Shown here in pieces: positions 48,969 through 58,096 of a DNA stretch of 64,000 nt; the stretch's first letter is position 1; every line of letters starts with the position of its first letter. The notes under the pieces were generated by a model. That model was given only the letters and a program-made list of their open reading frames with translations. It searched no databases and was not told the origin of the DNA. Both the position numbers and the translations under genes were made by a program. This DNA comes from Plantibacter sp. VKM Ac-2880. Its GTDB lineage: Bacteria; Actinomycetota; Actinomycetes; Actinomycetales; Microbacteriaceae. The DNA lies in the NCBI RefSeq assembly GCF_015351235.1, contig NZ_JADKSJ010000002.1:1-64000 (forward strand). The letters are read 5' to 3'.

Positions 48969-50207
48969 TCAGTACCGGATCGCGTCGATCACCTTCACCC
49001 GGACGGCGACGAGCGCCGGGAGGAGGCCTGCGATGGCACCGACGGCGGTGGCGCTGACGAGCCCGAGCACCGCGGCCTCGACCGGGAACGGTGGGAAGTC
49101 CGTCACGAGCCCCTGCCCGATGAACTGCTCGACGATCGGGCTCTTCACCACCGCCACCGCCACCATCACGCCGATGACGCCGGCGACGAACGTGGCGACG
49201 ACGCTCTCCATCATCACTGCGAAGAAGACCCGTGGCGCCGTGGCCCCGAAGCTGCGACGGATGCCGATCTCGCGGATCCGCTGGCGGACGGTGACGAGCG
49301 AGAGGTTGATGAGCCCGAGCGCACCGAGCAACAGGATGAGGCCGGCGACCGCGCCCACCACGAGCTTGAGCGACAACAGCGGGTCCTCCCCCGTCTGCCC
49401 GAAGTCGTTGCGGAAGACGTCGACCCCGTACGCGTCACCGAGCTCGGCTCGCAGGTCGGACTGGATCCGCTGGGTGAACGCCTCGGCGTCGGCGTTCGGG
49501 ACCCAGAACTCGAACTGGGGAAGCTGGCCCGACTGGCCGGCCGCCTCGTCGGCGCCTGAGACCGGACCGATCGCGGTGACGCCGGCCGGCAGGATCGACA
49601 GCTGAGGTTCGGTGTCCCACTCGTTGCTCGCGTACACCCCGACGACGACGGCCGTGATCGCGCGCTCCCCGTGGATCGTGACCGTCGGGTGCGACTCGAT
49701 GGGCGGCGAGCCGAGGCGCTGCCAGAACGCGGGGTTGACGACGACCGCCGGCGCGAGGCGGTCGCCGTCGTCGGCCTGGAACCAGGTGCCCTCGTCGAGC
49801 CGGATGCGGTGCATCTCGCCGTACGGGACGTCGACCACGGTCGATGCCACCGGCACGGTCCCGTCGGCGAACTGGACGTTCAGCTGCAGGCTGCCGGACT
49901 GCGAGACGTACTCGATGTCGTAGCGTTCGGCCAGCTCGTGGACCGCGGTGACGAAGGCCTCCGGGTCGGGTTGTCCGGTGCCGGTGCTGTAGGCGGACGC
50001 CATGAGCGTGGCCGGCCGGCCGCCGTAGCGTTCCTGCGACTCGGTCTGCGCTTGAGCGGCGAGCGACGACATGCCGACCATGCTCGTGAGGGCGCACACG
50101 GCGACGCCGACACCGATGAGCGACAGGATCACGCGACCGCGATGGATGCGCAGCTCCTGTGCCGCCTCCACGACGGCTCCGACGATCGAGGTCAGGATCC
50201 TAGACAT
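48969..50207 (-). CDS. MacB-like ABC transporter permease (FtsX/MacB family)
   Basis: A 412-residue membrane protein: one N-terminal helix (about 24-46), a 220-residue outside domain, then three helices (about 275-300, 325-355, 375-405). [19 protein letters not shown] is the family's conserved cytoplasmic loop. It makes a tripartite-like exporter with the ATPase and adaptor genes upstream, overlapping the ATPase by 8 nt. Such Gram-positive systems export peptides or act in envelope stress; the substrate is unknown. Confidence 0.87.
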   Translation of the reverse strand: MSRILTSIVGAVVEAAQELRIHRGRVILSLIGVGVAVCALTSMVGMSSLAAQAQTESQERYGGRPATLMASAYSTGTGQPDPEAFVTAVHELAERYDIEYVSQSGSLQLNVQFADGTVPVASTVVDVPYGEMHRIRLDEGTWFQADDGDRLAPAVVVNPAFWQRLGSPPIESHPTVTIHGERAITAVVVGVYASNEWDTEPQLSILPAGVTAIGPVSGADEAAGQSGQLPQFEFWVPNADAEAFTQRIQSDLRAELGDAYGVDVFRNDFGQTGEDPLLSLKLVVGAVAGLILLLGALGLINLSLVTVRQRIREIGIRRSFGATAPRVFFAVMMESVVATFVAGVIGVMVAVAVVKSPIVEQFIGQGLVTDFPPFPVEAAVLGLVSATAVGAIAGLLPALVAVRVKVIDAIRY

Positions 50208-50904
50208 CCGCCGCCTCCAACTCCTCGTCGGGCGTGAGGACGCCGTGGTCGAGGCGGTGATGCGTCGTCGCGAGCCTCGCGATCGCGCGGTCGTGGGTGA
50301 TCGTCACGAGCGCAGCCCCTGTCGACGTGGCCACCTCGTCGAGCAGCGACATGACGGAGGTGCCGGTCTCGACGTCGAGGGCTCCGGTCGGCTCGTCCGC
50401 CAGGATCAGGCGGGGACCGCGGACGAGCGACCGCGCGATCGCGACACGCTGCTGCTCACCGCCGGACAGCTTCGTCGGCATCGCGTCGAGTCGGTCGCCG
50501 AGCCCGACCCGTTCGAGCATCGCCGCCGCGATCTCCCGGCGACGCCAGAAGGACCGCCCGCTCGCGTACAGCAACGGTGTCGTGACGTTCTCGAGCGCGG
50601 TCCGACCGGGTAGGAGGTTGAACTGCTGGAAGACGAAGCCGATCTGGGCACCGCGAAGGCGGTCCCGCGCTCCGGAGCCGAGCCGCTCAGCGGGACGACC
50701 GTCGAAGACGAGGGAACCCGAGGTCGGCTTGTCGAGCAGACCGAGCAGGTTCAGCAGCGTCGACTTCCCCGAACCCGAGCGCCCGACGATCGAGACCCGA
50801 TCCCCCTCGTGCACCTCGAGGTCGACGCCGTCGAGGATGGTCAAGGGCGGGGCGTCGGGGATCTGGACGACCCTGGTGACCCCGCGGAGTTCGAGGAGGG
50901 TCAC
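50200..50904 (-). CDS. MacB/LolD-like ABC transporter ATPase
   Basis: A 234-residue ATP-binding subunit. Walker A GRSGSGKST near 42, Q-loop FVFQQFNLLPGRTALENV (MacB/LolD type), signature [15 protein letters not shown], Walker B LILADEPTGALD, switch ITHDRAIA. The GTG at 50904 overlaps the adaptor stop (GTGA) and was chosen for that reason. The upstream frame runs inside the adaptor gene and is non-coding. Confidence 0.92.
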   Translation of the reverse strand: MTLLELRGVTRVVQIPDAPPLTILDGVDLEVHEGDRVSIVGRSGSGKSTLLNLLGLLDKPTSGSLVFDGRPAERLGSGARDRLRGAQIGFVFQQFNLLPGRTALENVTTPLLYASGRSFWRRREIAAAMLERVGLGDRLDAMPTKLSGGEQQRVAIARSLVRGPRLILADEPTGALDVETGTSVMSLLDEVATSTGAALVTITHDRAIARLATTHHRLDHGVLTPDEELEAADV

Positions 50905-51896
50905 CCGACCGACCCTTCGCAGCTCATGCTGCCGTCCGGCAGCGCCGTGCACCCCTCGGGGACCGGAGCGACGGCCCCGGGCACGAACTGCAACACGGAG
51001 TCGCCCTCGGCGAGTCCGTCGATGATCTGCACCTGCTGCCCGTCGTTCAGGCCGAGCGTGACGGGTCGCTCCTCCTGCGTGCCGTCCGCGCCGACGACCC
51101 ACACGGTCCCGGTGCCCGCTGACCCCTTGACCGCGGTCGTCGGGAGGACGAGGACGTTCTCCGCGGTCCCGCCCGCGAGCTCGATCGTCGCCGCGAGTCC
51201 GGCGAAGACCCGGACGTCGCCGGGCACCGCGCACGTGACCGAGGTGCCGCCAGCTCCTGGCGTCTGTCCGGTGCCGCCGCCCGAGGTCGGCTCCTCGTCG
51301 TCGTCGCCGCCGGTGGTCGGTGTCGTGACGCGCACCGCCGGGCAGACGAACGGGGCCGGGCCACCGTTGATCGTGACCGTCGCCTCACCCGGGATGGTGA
51401 GCAGGCGGTACTGCTTGTCGGCGCTCAAGGAACCCGTGATCGAGAACGTCGCCGGAGAGACCTGAGCGACGGCGTCGCCGATCTGCACGGACTGGCCATG
51501 GATCAGCTTGACGTTGCCGAGGGTCCCGGCGACGGGCGCCGTCACCTGGACGAACCGTTCCTTGCCCTCCTCGTCGATGGTCTTGACGTCGAGGATGGGG
51601 TCGCCCTCGGCCAGGACGGCGCCCTTGGCGGCGAACACCTCGTCGACCGTGCCGGCGACCGTCGACTTCGCGGTGCTGGCCGGATCGGCGACGACCTGGC
51701 CCTCCACCGAGACGGTGTTGACCACGGTGCCGAGTGCAGCCTGCACCTCAGGCTCCACGAGGCTCCCGGTCGGCTGCGTGGGCCCGTCCTCGGCGGGCGC
51801 GTCCGGGAGGAACGCGACCTTCACGAGGGCGACCGCGATCGCGGCGAAGACGAGCAGTTTCAGAACGGGGAACACCCAGGTGCGGACAACGCCCAC
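50901..51896 (-). CDS. MacA/HlyD-like exporter adaptor protein
   Basis: A 331-residue membrane-anchored adaptor. N-terminal helix (9-30), then a biotinyl/lipoyl-like hammerhead split in two (VEGQVVADPASTAKSTVAGTV ... VTAPVAGTLGNVKLIHGQSVQIGD) and a beta-barrel (VLVLPTTAVKGS, WVVGADGTQEERPVTLG). The coiled-coil hairpin of Gram-negative MacA is missing. Instead there is a Gly/Asp/Thr-rich loop (about 195-220) bracketed by two Cys. First gene of the exporter operon, GTG start with GGAGG upstream. Confidence 0.83.
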   Translation of the reverse strand: MGVVRTWVFPVLKLLVFAAIAVALVKVAFLPDAPAEDGPTQPTGSLVEPEVQAALGTVVNTVSVEGQVVADPASTAKSTVAGTVDEVFAAKGAVLAEGDPILDVKTIDEEGKERFVQVTAPVAGTLGNVKLIHGQSVQIGDAVAQVSPATFSITGSLSADKQYRLLTIPGEATVTINGGPAPFVCPAVRVTTPTTGGDDDEEPTSGGGTGQTPGAGGTSVTCAVPGDVRVFAGLAATIELAGGTAENVLVLPTTAVKGSAGTGTVWVVGADGTQEERPVTLGLNDGQQVQIIDGLAEGDSVLQFVPGAVAPVPEGCTALPDGSMSCEGSVG

Positions 51897-51967
51897 GCCG
51901 ACCTCCGGAATCCACCGCAGTCGGAGTGACGAGCGGCCATAGGAGCTTCCACGGTAGCAACGCGGAA

Positions 51968-52006
51968 GGCGGTCGGCATCACCCTCGCGAATGATGTCCG
52001 ACCGCC
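51968..52006 (-). terminator. Terminator of the dapA-rnj unit
   Basis: Stem GGCGGTCGG-CATC against GATG-T-CCGACCGCC (13 pairs, one bulged T), 38 nt after the rnj stop and upstream of the exporter operon. Confidence 0.6.
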
Positions 52007-52043
52007 TCCTGGCGGGTTGCGTCGAGTGGACCCGACGGACCGA

Positions 52044-53720
52044 TCAGGCCTCGATGACCAGCGGCACGATCATCGGACGGCGCCGGAACGAGGTGTTGAC
52101 CCACCGTCCGACGGTCCGACGGATGACCTGCGACAACGCGTGCGTGTCGCGGACCCCGTTCTCGGCGGCTTCGGCGAGGGCCTTCGCGACCTTCGGCTTG
52201 ATGTCGGCGAAGACCTTGTCGTCCTCGGCGAAGCCCTTGGCGTGCACCTCTGGGCCGGAGATGATGTGGCCCGTCTTCGAGTCGACGACGACGATGACCG
52301 AGATGAAGCCCTCCTCGGCGAGGATGCGGCGGTCCTTGAGGTCGGCGTCCGTGATCTCGCCGACCGTCGAGCCGTCGACGTAGACGAGGCCGACGTCGAG
52401 CTGACCGACGACCTTCGCGACGCCGTCCTTCAGGTCGATGACGATCCCGTCCTCACCGATGAAGGTGTTCTGGGCGGGGACGCCGCTGTCGATGGCGAGC
52501 TTCTGGTTGGCGACGAGGTGACGGTACTCGCCGTGGACCGGGAGCACGTTCTTCGGCTGCAGGATGTTGTAGCAGTAGAGGAGCTCGCCGGCGGCCGCGT
52601 GACCGGAGACGTGCACCTTCGCGTTGCCCTTGTGGACGACGTTGGCGCCGAGCTTCGTGAGCCCGTCGATCACGCGGTAGACGGCGTTCTCGTTGCCCGG
52701 GATGAGGCTCGAGGCGAGGATGACGGTGTCACCCGGGCCCGGCTCGATCGCGTGGTCGAGGTTCGCCATCCGACTGAGGACGGCCATGGGCTCGCCCTGC
52801 GACCCGGTCGACATGTAGACGATCTTGTCCTCGGGGAGGTCCTTCGCCTTCTTGTAGTCGATGAGCAGCCCCTCCGGCACGTTGAGGTACCCGAGGTCGG
52901 CGGCGATGCCCATGTTGCGCACCATCGAACGACCGAGGAACGCGACCCGTCGACCGTGGGCGTGCGCCGCGTCGAGGACCTGCTGGACGCGGTGGACGTG
53001 GCTCGAGAAGCTCGCGACGATGACGCGACGCTCGGACTTCGCGATGACCTGGTCGAGGACCGGGCCGATCGACCGCTCGAGCGGGGTGAAGCCTGGGACG
53101 TCGGCGTTCGTGGAGTCGACGAGGAAGAGGTCGACACCCTCCTCGCCGAGGCGCGCGAAGGCACGGAGGTCGGTCAGGCGGCCGTCGAGCGGCAGCTGGT
53201 CCATCTTGAAGTCGCCTGTGACGAGCACCGTGCCGGCGTCGGTGTCGATGAAGACCGCGAGGGCGTCGGGGATCGAGTGGTTGACCGCGACGAACTCGAG
53301 GTCGAACGGACCGAGCGCCTCGATCTGCCCCTCCTTGACCGGAAGGGTGTAGGGCACGATGCGGTGTTCCTTGAGCTTCGCCTCGATGAGCGCGAGCGTC
53401 AGCCCGGAGCCGATCAGCGGGATGTCCTTGCGGAGCTTCAGGAGGTAGGGCACGGCACCGATGTGGTCCTCGTGGCCGTGCGTGAGCACGACGCCGACGA
53501 TGTCGTCGAGCCGGTCCTTGATGGAGGTGAAGTCGGGCAGGATCAGGTCGACGCCCGGCTGGTGCTCTTCGGGGAAGAGCACGCCGCAGTCGACGATCAG
53601 GATCTTGCCGTCGATCTCGAAGCAGGTCATGTTCCTGCCGATCTCGCCGAGTCCTCCGATGGGGATGACGCGGAGCGTCCCCGGTTCGAGGACTGGCGGA
53701 TCGATGATGGTATTGGGCAT
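52044..53720 (-). CDS. rnj: Ribonuclease J
   Basis: Zinc-dependent endo/5'-exoribonuclease for mRNA and rRNA processing. 558 residues: metallo-beta-lactamase domain with THGHEDHIG near 77, NHSIPDA, VTGDFKMD, the beta-CASP insert (YMSTGSQGEP) and the HVSGHAAAGELLYC motif, then a C-terminal dimer domain. A strong ribosome site (GAGGGGG) precedes the ATG. It follows dapA by 20 nt, the classic actinobacterial dapA-rnj pair. Confidence 0.95.
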   Translation of the reverse strand: MPNTIIDPPVLEPGTLRVIPIGGLGEIGRNMTCFEIDGKILIVDCGVLFPEEHQPGVDLILPDFTSIKDRLDDIVGVVLTHGHEDHIGAVPYLLKLRKDIPLIGSGLTLALIEAKLKEHRIVPYTLPVKEGQIEALGPFDLEFVAVNHSIPDALAVFIDTDAGTVLVTGDFKMDQLPLDGRLTDLRAFARLGEEGVDLFLVDSTNADVPGFTPLERSIGPVLDQVIAKSERRVIVASFSSHVHRVQQVLDAAHAHGRRVAFLGRSMVRNMGIAADLGYLNVPEGLLIDYKKAKDLPEDKIVYMSTGSQGEPMAVLSRMANLDHAIEPGPGDTVILASSLIPGNENAVYRVIDGLTKLGANVVHKGNAKVHVSGHAAAGELLYCYNILQPKNVLPVHGEYRHLVANQKLAIDSGVPAQNTFIGEDGIVIDLKDGVAKVVGQLDVGLVYVDGSTVGEITDADLKDRRILAEEGFISVIVVVDSKTGHIISGPEVHAKGFAEDDKVFADIKPKVAKALAEAAENGVRDTHALSQVIRRTVGRWVNTSFRRRPMIVPLVIEA

Positions 53721-53740
53721 GTAGCCCCCCTCTGGTTTGT

Positions 53741-54718
53741 CTAGCGAGTCGTACCGGCGACCTTGGGCAGCGCGCCACCGGCGGCGGCGTTGCGGTCTGG
53801 CCGGAAGTTGCGGAAGTCGACGCCTGGGATGTCCTTCACCAGGTCGATCTCATCCTCGATCTGCGCGGCCTCCCACTCTTCCGGACCGACCAGCGGAAGA
53901 CGCACCCGCGGGCTCTGGATCCGGCCGAGGCCGTGCAAGATGTATTTGGCGGCGACAGTGCCGGGTACGTGGGTCATGACCGCGCGCACGAGGGGCTCGA
54001 GCTGCCGGTGCGCCGCAGTGGCCGCGGCGAGGTCGCCGGCGTTCACCGCGTCGATCATGTGTCGGTAGGGCGTCGGGGCGATGTTCGCCGTGACGCCGAT
54101 GAGCCCGGTGCCACCGATCGCGAGCGTCGGCAACGCGTTGGCGTCGTCTCCGGCGAAGTACATGAGGTCCGTCTGGTTCATCACGCGGCTGACCTCGCTG
54201 AGGTCGCCCTTGGCGTCCTTGACGGCGAGGATGTTCGGGTGCTTCGCGGCGCGGAGGATCGTCTCGTAGGTGATCGGGATCCCGGTGCGTCCGGGGATGT
54301 CGTAGAGGATGACCGGCAGATCGGTGGAGTCCGCGATCATGCGGAAGTGGGTGAGCACGCCGGCCTGGGTCGGCTTGTTGTAGTACGGGGTGACGATCAT
54401 GTTGCCGTCGGCGCCCGCCTGCGCGCTCTTCTTCGCGAGTTCGATCGCGTGCGCCGTCTCGTTCGAGCCGCCACCCGTGATGATCTTCGCGCGCCCACCC
54501 GCGACGTCCTTGCCGACCTCGACGAGCTTGATCTTCTCCGGGTCCGTCAGCGTGGACGTCTCGCCGGTGGTGCCGGTGACGACGATGCCGTCGGCGCCCG
54601 CGGTCACGACGTCGTCGATGTGTCGTTCGACGGCCTTCCAGTCCACCTCGCCGTCGGCGGTGAACGGCGTCACCAGGGCGACGAGGACTTGACCGAAGGG
54701 GTTCTCTGCACGCGACAC
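53741..54718 (-). CDS. dapA: 4-hydroxy-tetrahydrodipicolinate synthase
   Basis: Condenses pyruvate with aspartate semialdehyde, the first committed step to lysine and diaminopimelate. 325 residues. Active-site Tyr in YDIPGRTGI near 140, Schiff-base Lys in AVKDAKGD near 166, Thr pair in GTTGETSTL. The GTG start at 54718 has TAGCCT 6 nt upstream. A strong dyad at 54740-54765 lies over the expected -35. Confidence 0.95.
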   Translation of the reverse strand: MSRAENPFGQVLVALVTPFTADGEVDWKAVERHIDDVVTAGADGIVVTGTTGETSTLTDPEKIKLVEVGKDVAGGRAKIITGGGSNETAHAIELAKKSAQAGADGNMIVTPYYNKPTQAGVLTHFRMIADSTDLPVILYDIPGRTGIPITYETILRAAKHPNILAVKDAKGDLSEVSRVMNQTDLMYFAGDDANALPTLAIGGTGLIGVTANIAPTPYRHMIDAVNAGDLAAATAAHRQLEPLVRAVMTHVPGTVAAKYILHGLGRIQSPRVRLPLVGPEEWEAAQIEDEIDLVKDIPGVDFRNFRPDRNAAAGGALPKVAGTTR

Positions 54719-54724
54719 GGTCTC

Positions 54725-54730
54725 AGGCTA
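54725..54730 (-). promoter_or_regulatory. -10 element of dapA-rnj (putative leaderless)
   Basis: TAGCCT on the minus strand, 6 nt before the dapA GTG. Confidence 0.45.
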
Positions 54731-54739
54731 TCGGGTTTC

Positions 54740-54765
54740 CCCCTCCGGGGTCACCACCGGAGGGG
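54740..54765. promoter_or_regulatory. Inverted repeat upstream of dapA
   Basis: CCCCTCCGG-N8-CCGGAGGGG, perfect 9-bp arms, placed where the dapA -35 should be. If dapA is leaderless this cannot be a leader hairpin, so an operator is likelier. Confidence 0.45.
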
Positions 54766-54902
54766 TCCTGACGCGGGTCTGGGAGCACGCCTGGAGCGTC
54801 CCGTCGACCGGGTGTCCGCTCCGGTCGATCCGGTTAGGCTGACCCCACGAGTACCCGCGCCGATGCACCCCTGCACGGCCCGACGACGATGGAGGTCACA
54901 CC

Positions 54903-55328
54903 ATGGCGGTAACGAGCGAAGCGACGACGGTCTGGAACGGCACGCTGTTCGAAGGGTCAGGGCATACGAGTCTCGACACCTCGGAGGCCGCGGAGTTCGC
55001 CGTGGACTGGAAGGCCCGCTCCGAGGGTTCCAACACGACCACCACCCCGGAGGAGCTGCTGGGAGCAGCGCACGCCTCCTGCTACTCGATGGCCTTCGCG
55101 AACGAGCTCACCACGGCCGGATTCCCGCCGGAGCGCATCCAGGCGACCGCGGCCGTCTCCTTCATCCCCGGCACCGGGATCACCGGCAGCCACCTCCTCG
55201 TCAGCGCGGTCGTCCCCGGCATCTCGGAGGCGGACTTCGAGCGCATCGCCGCAGCGGCGAAGGACGGCTGCCCGGTGTCTCAGGCCCTCGCCGGGATCCC
55301 GATCACCCTCGAAGCCAGCCTCGCGTAA
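54903..55328 (+). CDS. OsmC/Ohr-family peroxiredoxin
   Basis: Thiol peroxidase of 141 residues, OsmC subgroup. The peroxidatic Cys is in AAHASCYSMAFANEL near 60 and the resolving Cys in AAKDGCPVSQAL near 122. EGSNTTTTPEELLGAAHAS is the family helix. ATG at 54903 with GGAGGT 7 nt upstream. A possible -10 TAGGCT lies near 54834. Followed 39 nt later by the epimerase gene, same strand. Confidence 0.9.
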   Translation: MAVTSEATTVWNGTLFEGSGHTSLDTSEAAEFAVDWKARSEGSNTTTTPEELLGAAHASCYSMAFANELTTAGFPPERIQATAAVSFIPGTGITGSHLLVSAVVPGISEADFERIAAAAKDGCPVSQALAGIPITLEASLA

Positions 55329-55367
55329 CCTCCCCCGCCCCGCAGCACGACCAGGAAGGCGACGCGC

Positions 55368-56258
55368 ATGCGCATCGTGATCGGCGGAGCCTCCGGGCTC
55401 ATCGGAACCGCACTCGGCGGCTCGCTCGAGTCGGACGGCCACGAGGTCGTCCGGCTCGTCCGGCGCCCGGCCCGCGGGCCGGGCGAAGCCGAATGGGATC
55501 CGCTCGCGGGTTCCCTCGACCCCGCCGTGTTGGATGGGGCGGACGCGGTGGTGAACCTGTCCGGCGCGTCGCTCGGCAAGCTCCCGTGGACGCCCGCCTA
55601 CCAGTCGACAATCCTGTGGTCGCGTCTCAGTGCCACCCGCGCCCTCGTGGACGCGATGCACCGGGCCGATCAGCCGCCGGCGGCGTTCCTCAGTGGCTCG
55701 GCGGTCGGTTACTACGGCGACCGCCCGGGCGAGACGCTCACGGAGGAGTCCACCCCCGGGTCCGGGTTCCTCGCCGACGTGGTCGTGGCCTGGGAGGAGT
55801 CCGCCCTCGCCGCCCCGGAGTCCGTGCGCACGGTGCTGCTGCGCAACGGCATCGTCGTCGACCTCGACGGCGTCCTCAAGCCGCTCGCGCCGCTCACCCG
55901 ATTCGGACTCGCCGGTCCGCTGGGGACCGGTCGTCAGTACTGGCCGTGGATCGGCCTGGCGGACGAGGTCAGGGCGATCACCCACCTCGTGACCTCCTCA
56001 CTCAGCGGCCCCGTGAACCTCTGCGGGCCGCAGGCGGCCAGAGCCGACGACCTCATGTTCGAGCTCGCACGACGGATGAACCGGCCCTACCTCCTGCGCG
56101 CTCCGAAGTTCGCCCTCAAAGCGCTGCTCGGTGACGCGGCCGACGGTCTCCTGCTCAGCGATCAGCGCGTCGAGCCCCGCAAGCTCCTGCAGGACGGGTT
56201 CACGTTCAACACGCCGACCGTCGAAGACGCCCTGGCCGAGGCCCTCGCGCGGAGCTGA
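55368..56258 (+). CDS. TIGR01777-type epimerase (SDR family)
   Basis: A 296-residue extended short-chain dehydrogenase of the YfcH/SulA-like group, substrate unknown. NAD(P)-binding GGASGLIGTALGGSL at the N-terminus, VVNLSGASLG, the catalytic SGSAVGYYG with Tyr, and a C-terminal DUF1731-type tail (PKFALKALLGDAADGLLLSDQRV, PRKLLQDGFTFNTPTVEDAL). Starts after AGGAAGG. Its stop is 6 nt from the converging TPR-like gene. Confidence 0.88.
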   Translation: MRIVIGGASGLIGTALGGSLESDGHEVVRLVRRPARGPGEAEWDPLAGSLDPAVLDGADAVVNLSGASLGKLPWTPAYQSTILWSRLSATRALVDAMHRADQPPAAFLSGSAVGYYGDRPGETLTEESTPGSGFLADVVVAWEESALAAPESVRTVLLRNGIVVDLDGVLKPLAPLTRFGLAGPLGTGRQYWPWIGLADEVRAITHLVTSSLSGPVNLCGPQAARADDLMFELARRMNRPYLLRAPKFALKALLGDAADGLLLSDQRVEPRKLLQDGFTFNTPTVEDALAEALARS

Positions 56259-56264
56259 ACGCCC

Positions 56265-56702
56265 TCATTCGCGCGCGAGCCGGATCGCCTGTCGGATGGC
56301 GGCCCTGGCTCGCCGACGATCGCCGGCCCCGTCGTAGACGAGACCGAGCCGGTACCAGCTGCGCCAATCGTCGGGTGCGGCCTCGGCTTCGTCCCGGTAC
56401 TTCGGGAACAGCTCGTCGGCTGCGTCTCGCAACGGCCGCCCGCTCTCGCGGGTCTCGACCTGCTCGGGCGGGAGTCCGCCCTCCGTCTCGAGACGGACGC
56501 CGAGCCGCTCGGCTCCCACGCCGAAGGCGATCTCGCGCCAGAGCGCCCAGACGCCGACGACGGGGAGGACGATGAGCGCCGCGCCCATCGCGATGCCGAC
56601 GGGCTCCCCTGTGCCGAGGAGGACGACGGCGCGGTGCCCGACGAGGACGATGTAGAGGACGAGCAGGATCGCGAGGATCGCGACCATCACACGGGTCTTC
56701 AC
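56265..56702 (-). CDS. Small membrane protein with a TPR-like C-terminus
   Basis: A 145-residue protein of unknown function. Two membrane helices (about 5-25, 35-57), then an acidic linker and a single helical-pair repeat (DDWRSWYRLGLVYDGAGDRRRARAAIRQAI) resembling one tetratricopeptide unit. GTG at 56702 overlaps the dapB stop (GTGA), so it is coupled to dapB. A longer frame reads into dapB and is rejected. Confidence 0.72.
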   Translation of the reverse strand: MKTRVMVAILAILLVLYIVLVGHRAVVLLGTGEPVGIAMGAALIVLPVVGVWALWREIAFGVGAERLGVRLETEGGLPPEQVETRESGRPLRDAADELFPKYRDEAEAAPDDWRSWYRLGLVYDGAGDRRRARAAIRQAIRLARE

Positions 56703-57517
56703 AGGGTGCTGGCCGCCGCGGCTTGGCCGGACACTTGCTCGGGAGCGCCTGTTGCCGCGCGCCCGCCCGCCGGCGCCGGACGGTCGATCCCGAGGTCGAG
56801 GAGACTGTCGAGCCCGACGGTGACGCCCCGAGCGTCGCGTGCCGCTGCGAGGGCGAGTCGGATGCCGCGCTCGTAGGAGGCCGGCGAGATGGTGTCGTGG
56901 GTGATCGTGACGAGTTCGTCGACGCCTCCGAACACGACCTGCTGGCGTGCGACGACGCCCTGGAGCCGCAGGCTGTGGATCGGGATGCTCGAGACCTGCT
57001 GCCCTCGGGCACGCTGGTCGGTGTGCGGTGCGGCGACCGGTCCGCGGTCGCCGCGGGCGTCCATCATCAGCTCGGCGGTCCGCACCGCGGTGCCGGAGGG
57101 GGAGTCGACCTTGGTGTCGCGATGGGACTCGATGATCTCGATCGAGTCGAAGAACCGGGCGGCGACGGTCGCGAGGCTCGTCGACAGGACGGACCCCAGG
57201 GAGAAGTTCGGGATGATCACGACCCCCTGGTCCGGCAGCTCGGCGAGTCGACGCCCGAGGCGGTGGACGCGGTCGGCCGACCATCCGCTCGTGCCGACGA
57301 GGACGTTGATGCCCTGGGAGACGGCGTGGTCGACGATCCGTTGGCTGACGCCGGGGACCGTGACGTCGACGACGAGGTCGGCGCCGTCCATCTCGCTCAG
57401 CTCGCTGGAGGATCCGAGCGAGGCGACCAGGTCGAAGTCGTCGAGTGAAGCGATGATGCTCGTGAACAGTCGGCCCATCTTGCCGCTCGCGCCGGCCAGC
57501 GCCACTCGTGTCGTCAT
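56699..57517 (-). CDS. dapB: 4-hydroxy-tetrahydrodipicolinate reductase
   Basis: NAD(P)H reductase after DapA in the lysine/DAP pathway. 272 residues including a non-conserved Ala/Gly-rich tail of about 25. N-terminal GASGKMGR dinucleotide site, GTSGWS, IPNFSLGSVL and the substrate motif ESHRDTKVDSPSGTA. TAAGCT 6 nt before the ATG. In many Actinobacteria dapB lies between an M16 peptidase gene and dapA, as here. Confidence 0.94.
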   Translation of the reverse strand: MTTRVALAGASGKMGRLFTSIIASLDDFDLVASLGSSSELSEMDGADLVVDVTVPGVSQRIVDHAVSQGINVLVGTSGWSADRVHRLGRRLAELPDQGVVIIPNFSLGSVLSTSLATVAARFFDSIEIIESHRDTKVDSPSGTAVRTAELMMDARGDRGPVAAPHTDQRARGQQVSSIPIHSLRLQGVVARQQVVFGGVDELVTITHDTISPASYERGIRLALAAARDARGVTVGLDSLLDLGIDRPAPAGGRAATGAPEQVSGQAAAASTL

Positions 57518-57523
57518 GCCCTC

Positions 57524-57529
57524 AGCTTA
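57524..57529 (-). promoter_or_regulatory. -10 element of dapB (putative leaderless)
   Basis: TAAGCT on the minus strand, 6 nt before the dapB ATG. Confidence 0.45.
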
Positions 57530-57552
57530 CGTGCTGCCCGCAGGGGTCGTCC

Positions 57553-57558
57553 TAGGCT
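57553..57558 (+). promoter_or_regulatory. -10 element of the plus-strand GNAT gene (putative leaderless)
   Basis: TAGGCT, 6 nt before the ATG at 57565. The GGAGG in between is too close to the ATG to serve as a ribosome site. Confidence 0.45.
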
Positions 57559-57564
57559 GGAGGC

Positions 57565-58032
57565 ATGCTGACCTTCTCCCCCGCCGCCGTCGACACGGAG
57601 CCCGCCGCCACCCTCCTCGGTGAGTACTTCACCTCCCGCGAGCTCGGCTTCACGGGCGGGACGTACCGGATCTTCACCCCGGACCCGGCGATGTTCACCC
57701 CACCCAGCGGCGTCTTCCTCGTCGCCTCCGAGGACGAGGAGCCCGTCGGATGCGGGGGCGTCCGCCGCATCGCCGACGCCGATGACGGCGCCGTGCGGTT
57801 CGAGATCAAGCATCTGTGGTTGCGTCCGTCGACGAGGGGCAAGGGGTACGGGCGCGCGATGCTGACGGCGCTCGAGGAGCGCGCGGTGCAGCTCGGCGCC
57901 ACCCGCCTGGTGCTCGACACGAATGCGACCCTGGCCGCCGCCGGGGGTCTGTACCGCACGAGCGGGTACGTCGACGTCCCCGCCTACAACGACAACCCGA
58001 ACGCGACCAACTGGTACGCGAAGGAGGTCTGA
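57565..58032 (+). CDS. GNAT-family N-acetyltransferase
   Basis: A 155-residue acetyltransferase, substrate unknown. Motif A IKHLWLRPSTRGKGYGRAML and motif B LDTNATLAAAGGLYRTSGY with the pattern YNDNPNATNWYAK at the end, as in YjcF/PhnO-like enzymes acting on small molecules. Divergent from dapB with 47 bp between. Confidence 0.87.
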   Translation: MLTFSPAAVDTEPAATLLGEYFTSRELGFTGGTYRIFTPDPAMFTPPSGVFLVASEDEEPVGCGGVRRIADADDGAVRFEIKHLWLRPSTRGKGYGRAMLTALEERAVQLGATRLVLDTNATLAAAGGLYRTSGYVDVPAYNDNPNATNWYAKEV

Positions 58033-58033
58033 G

Positions 58034-58058
58034 CACCTCGACAGGCTCGGCGACCGGG
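58034..58058 (+). repeat. Partial REP-like intergenic element
   Basis: CACCTCGACAGGCTCGGCGA continuing to CCGGG resembles the CTTCGACAGGCTCAG...GACCGG intergenic repeat common in Microbacteriaceae genomes (from memory). Only one copy is visible in the window, so this is tentative. Confidence 0.3.
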
Positions 58059-58096
58059 TACGGCCGGGGACCGGGGCCGCCCGCTGCGCGGGTCGG

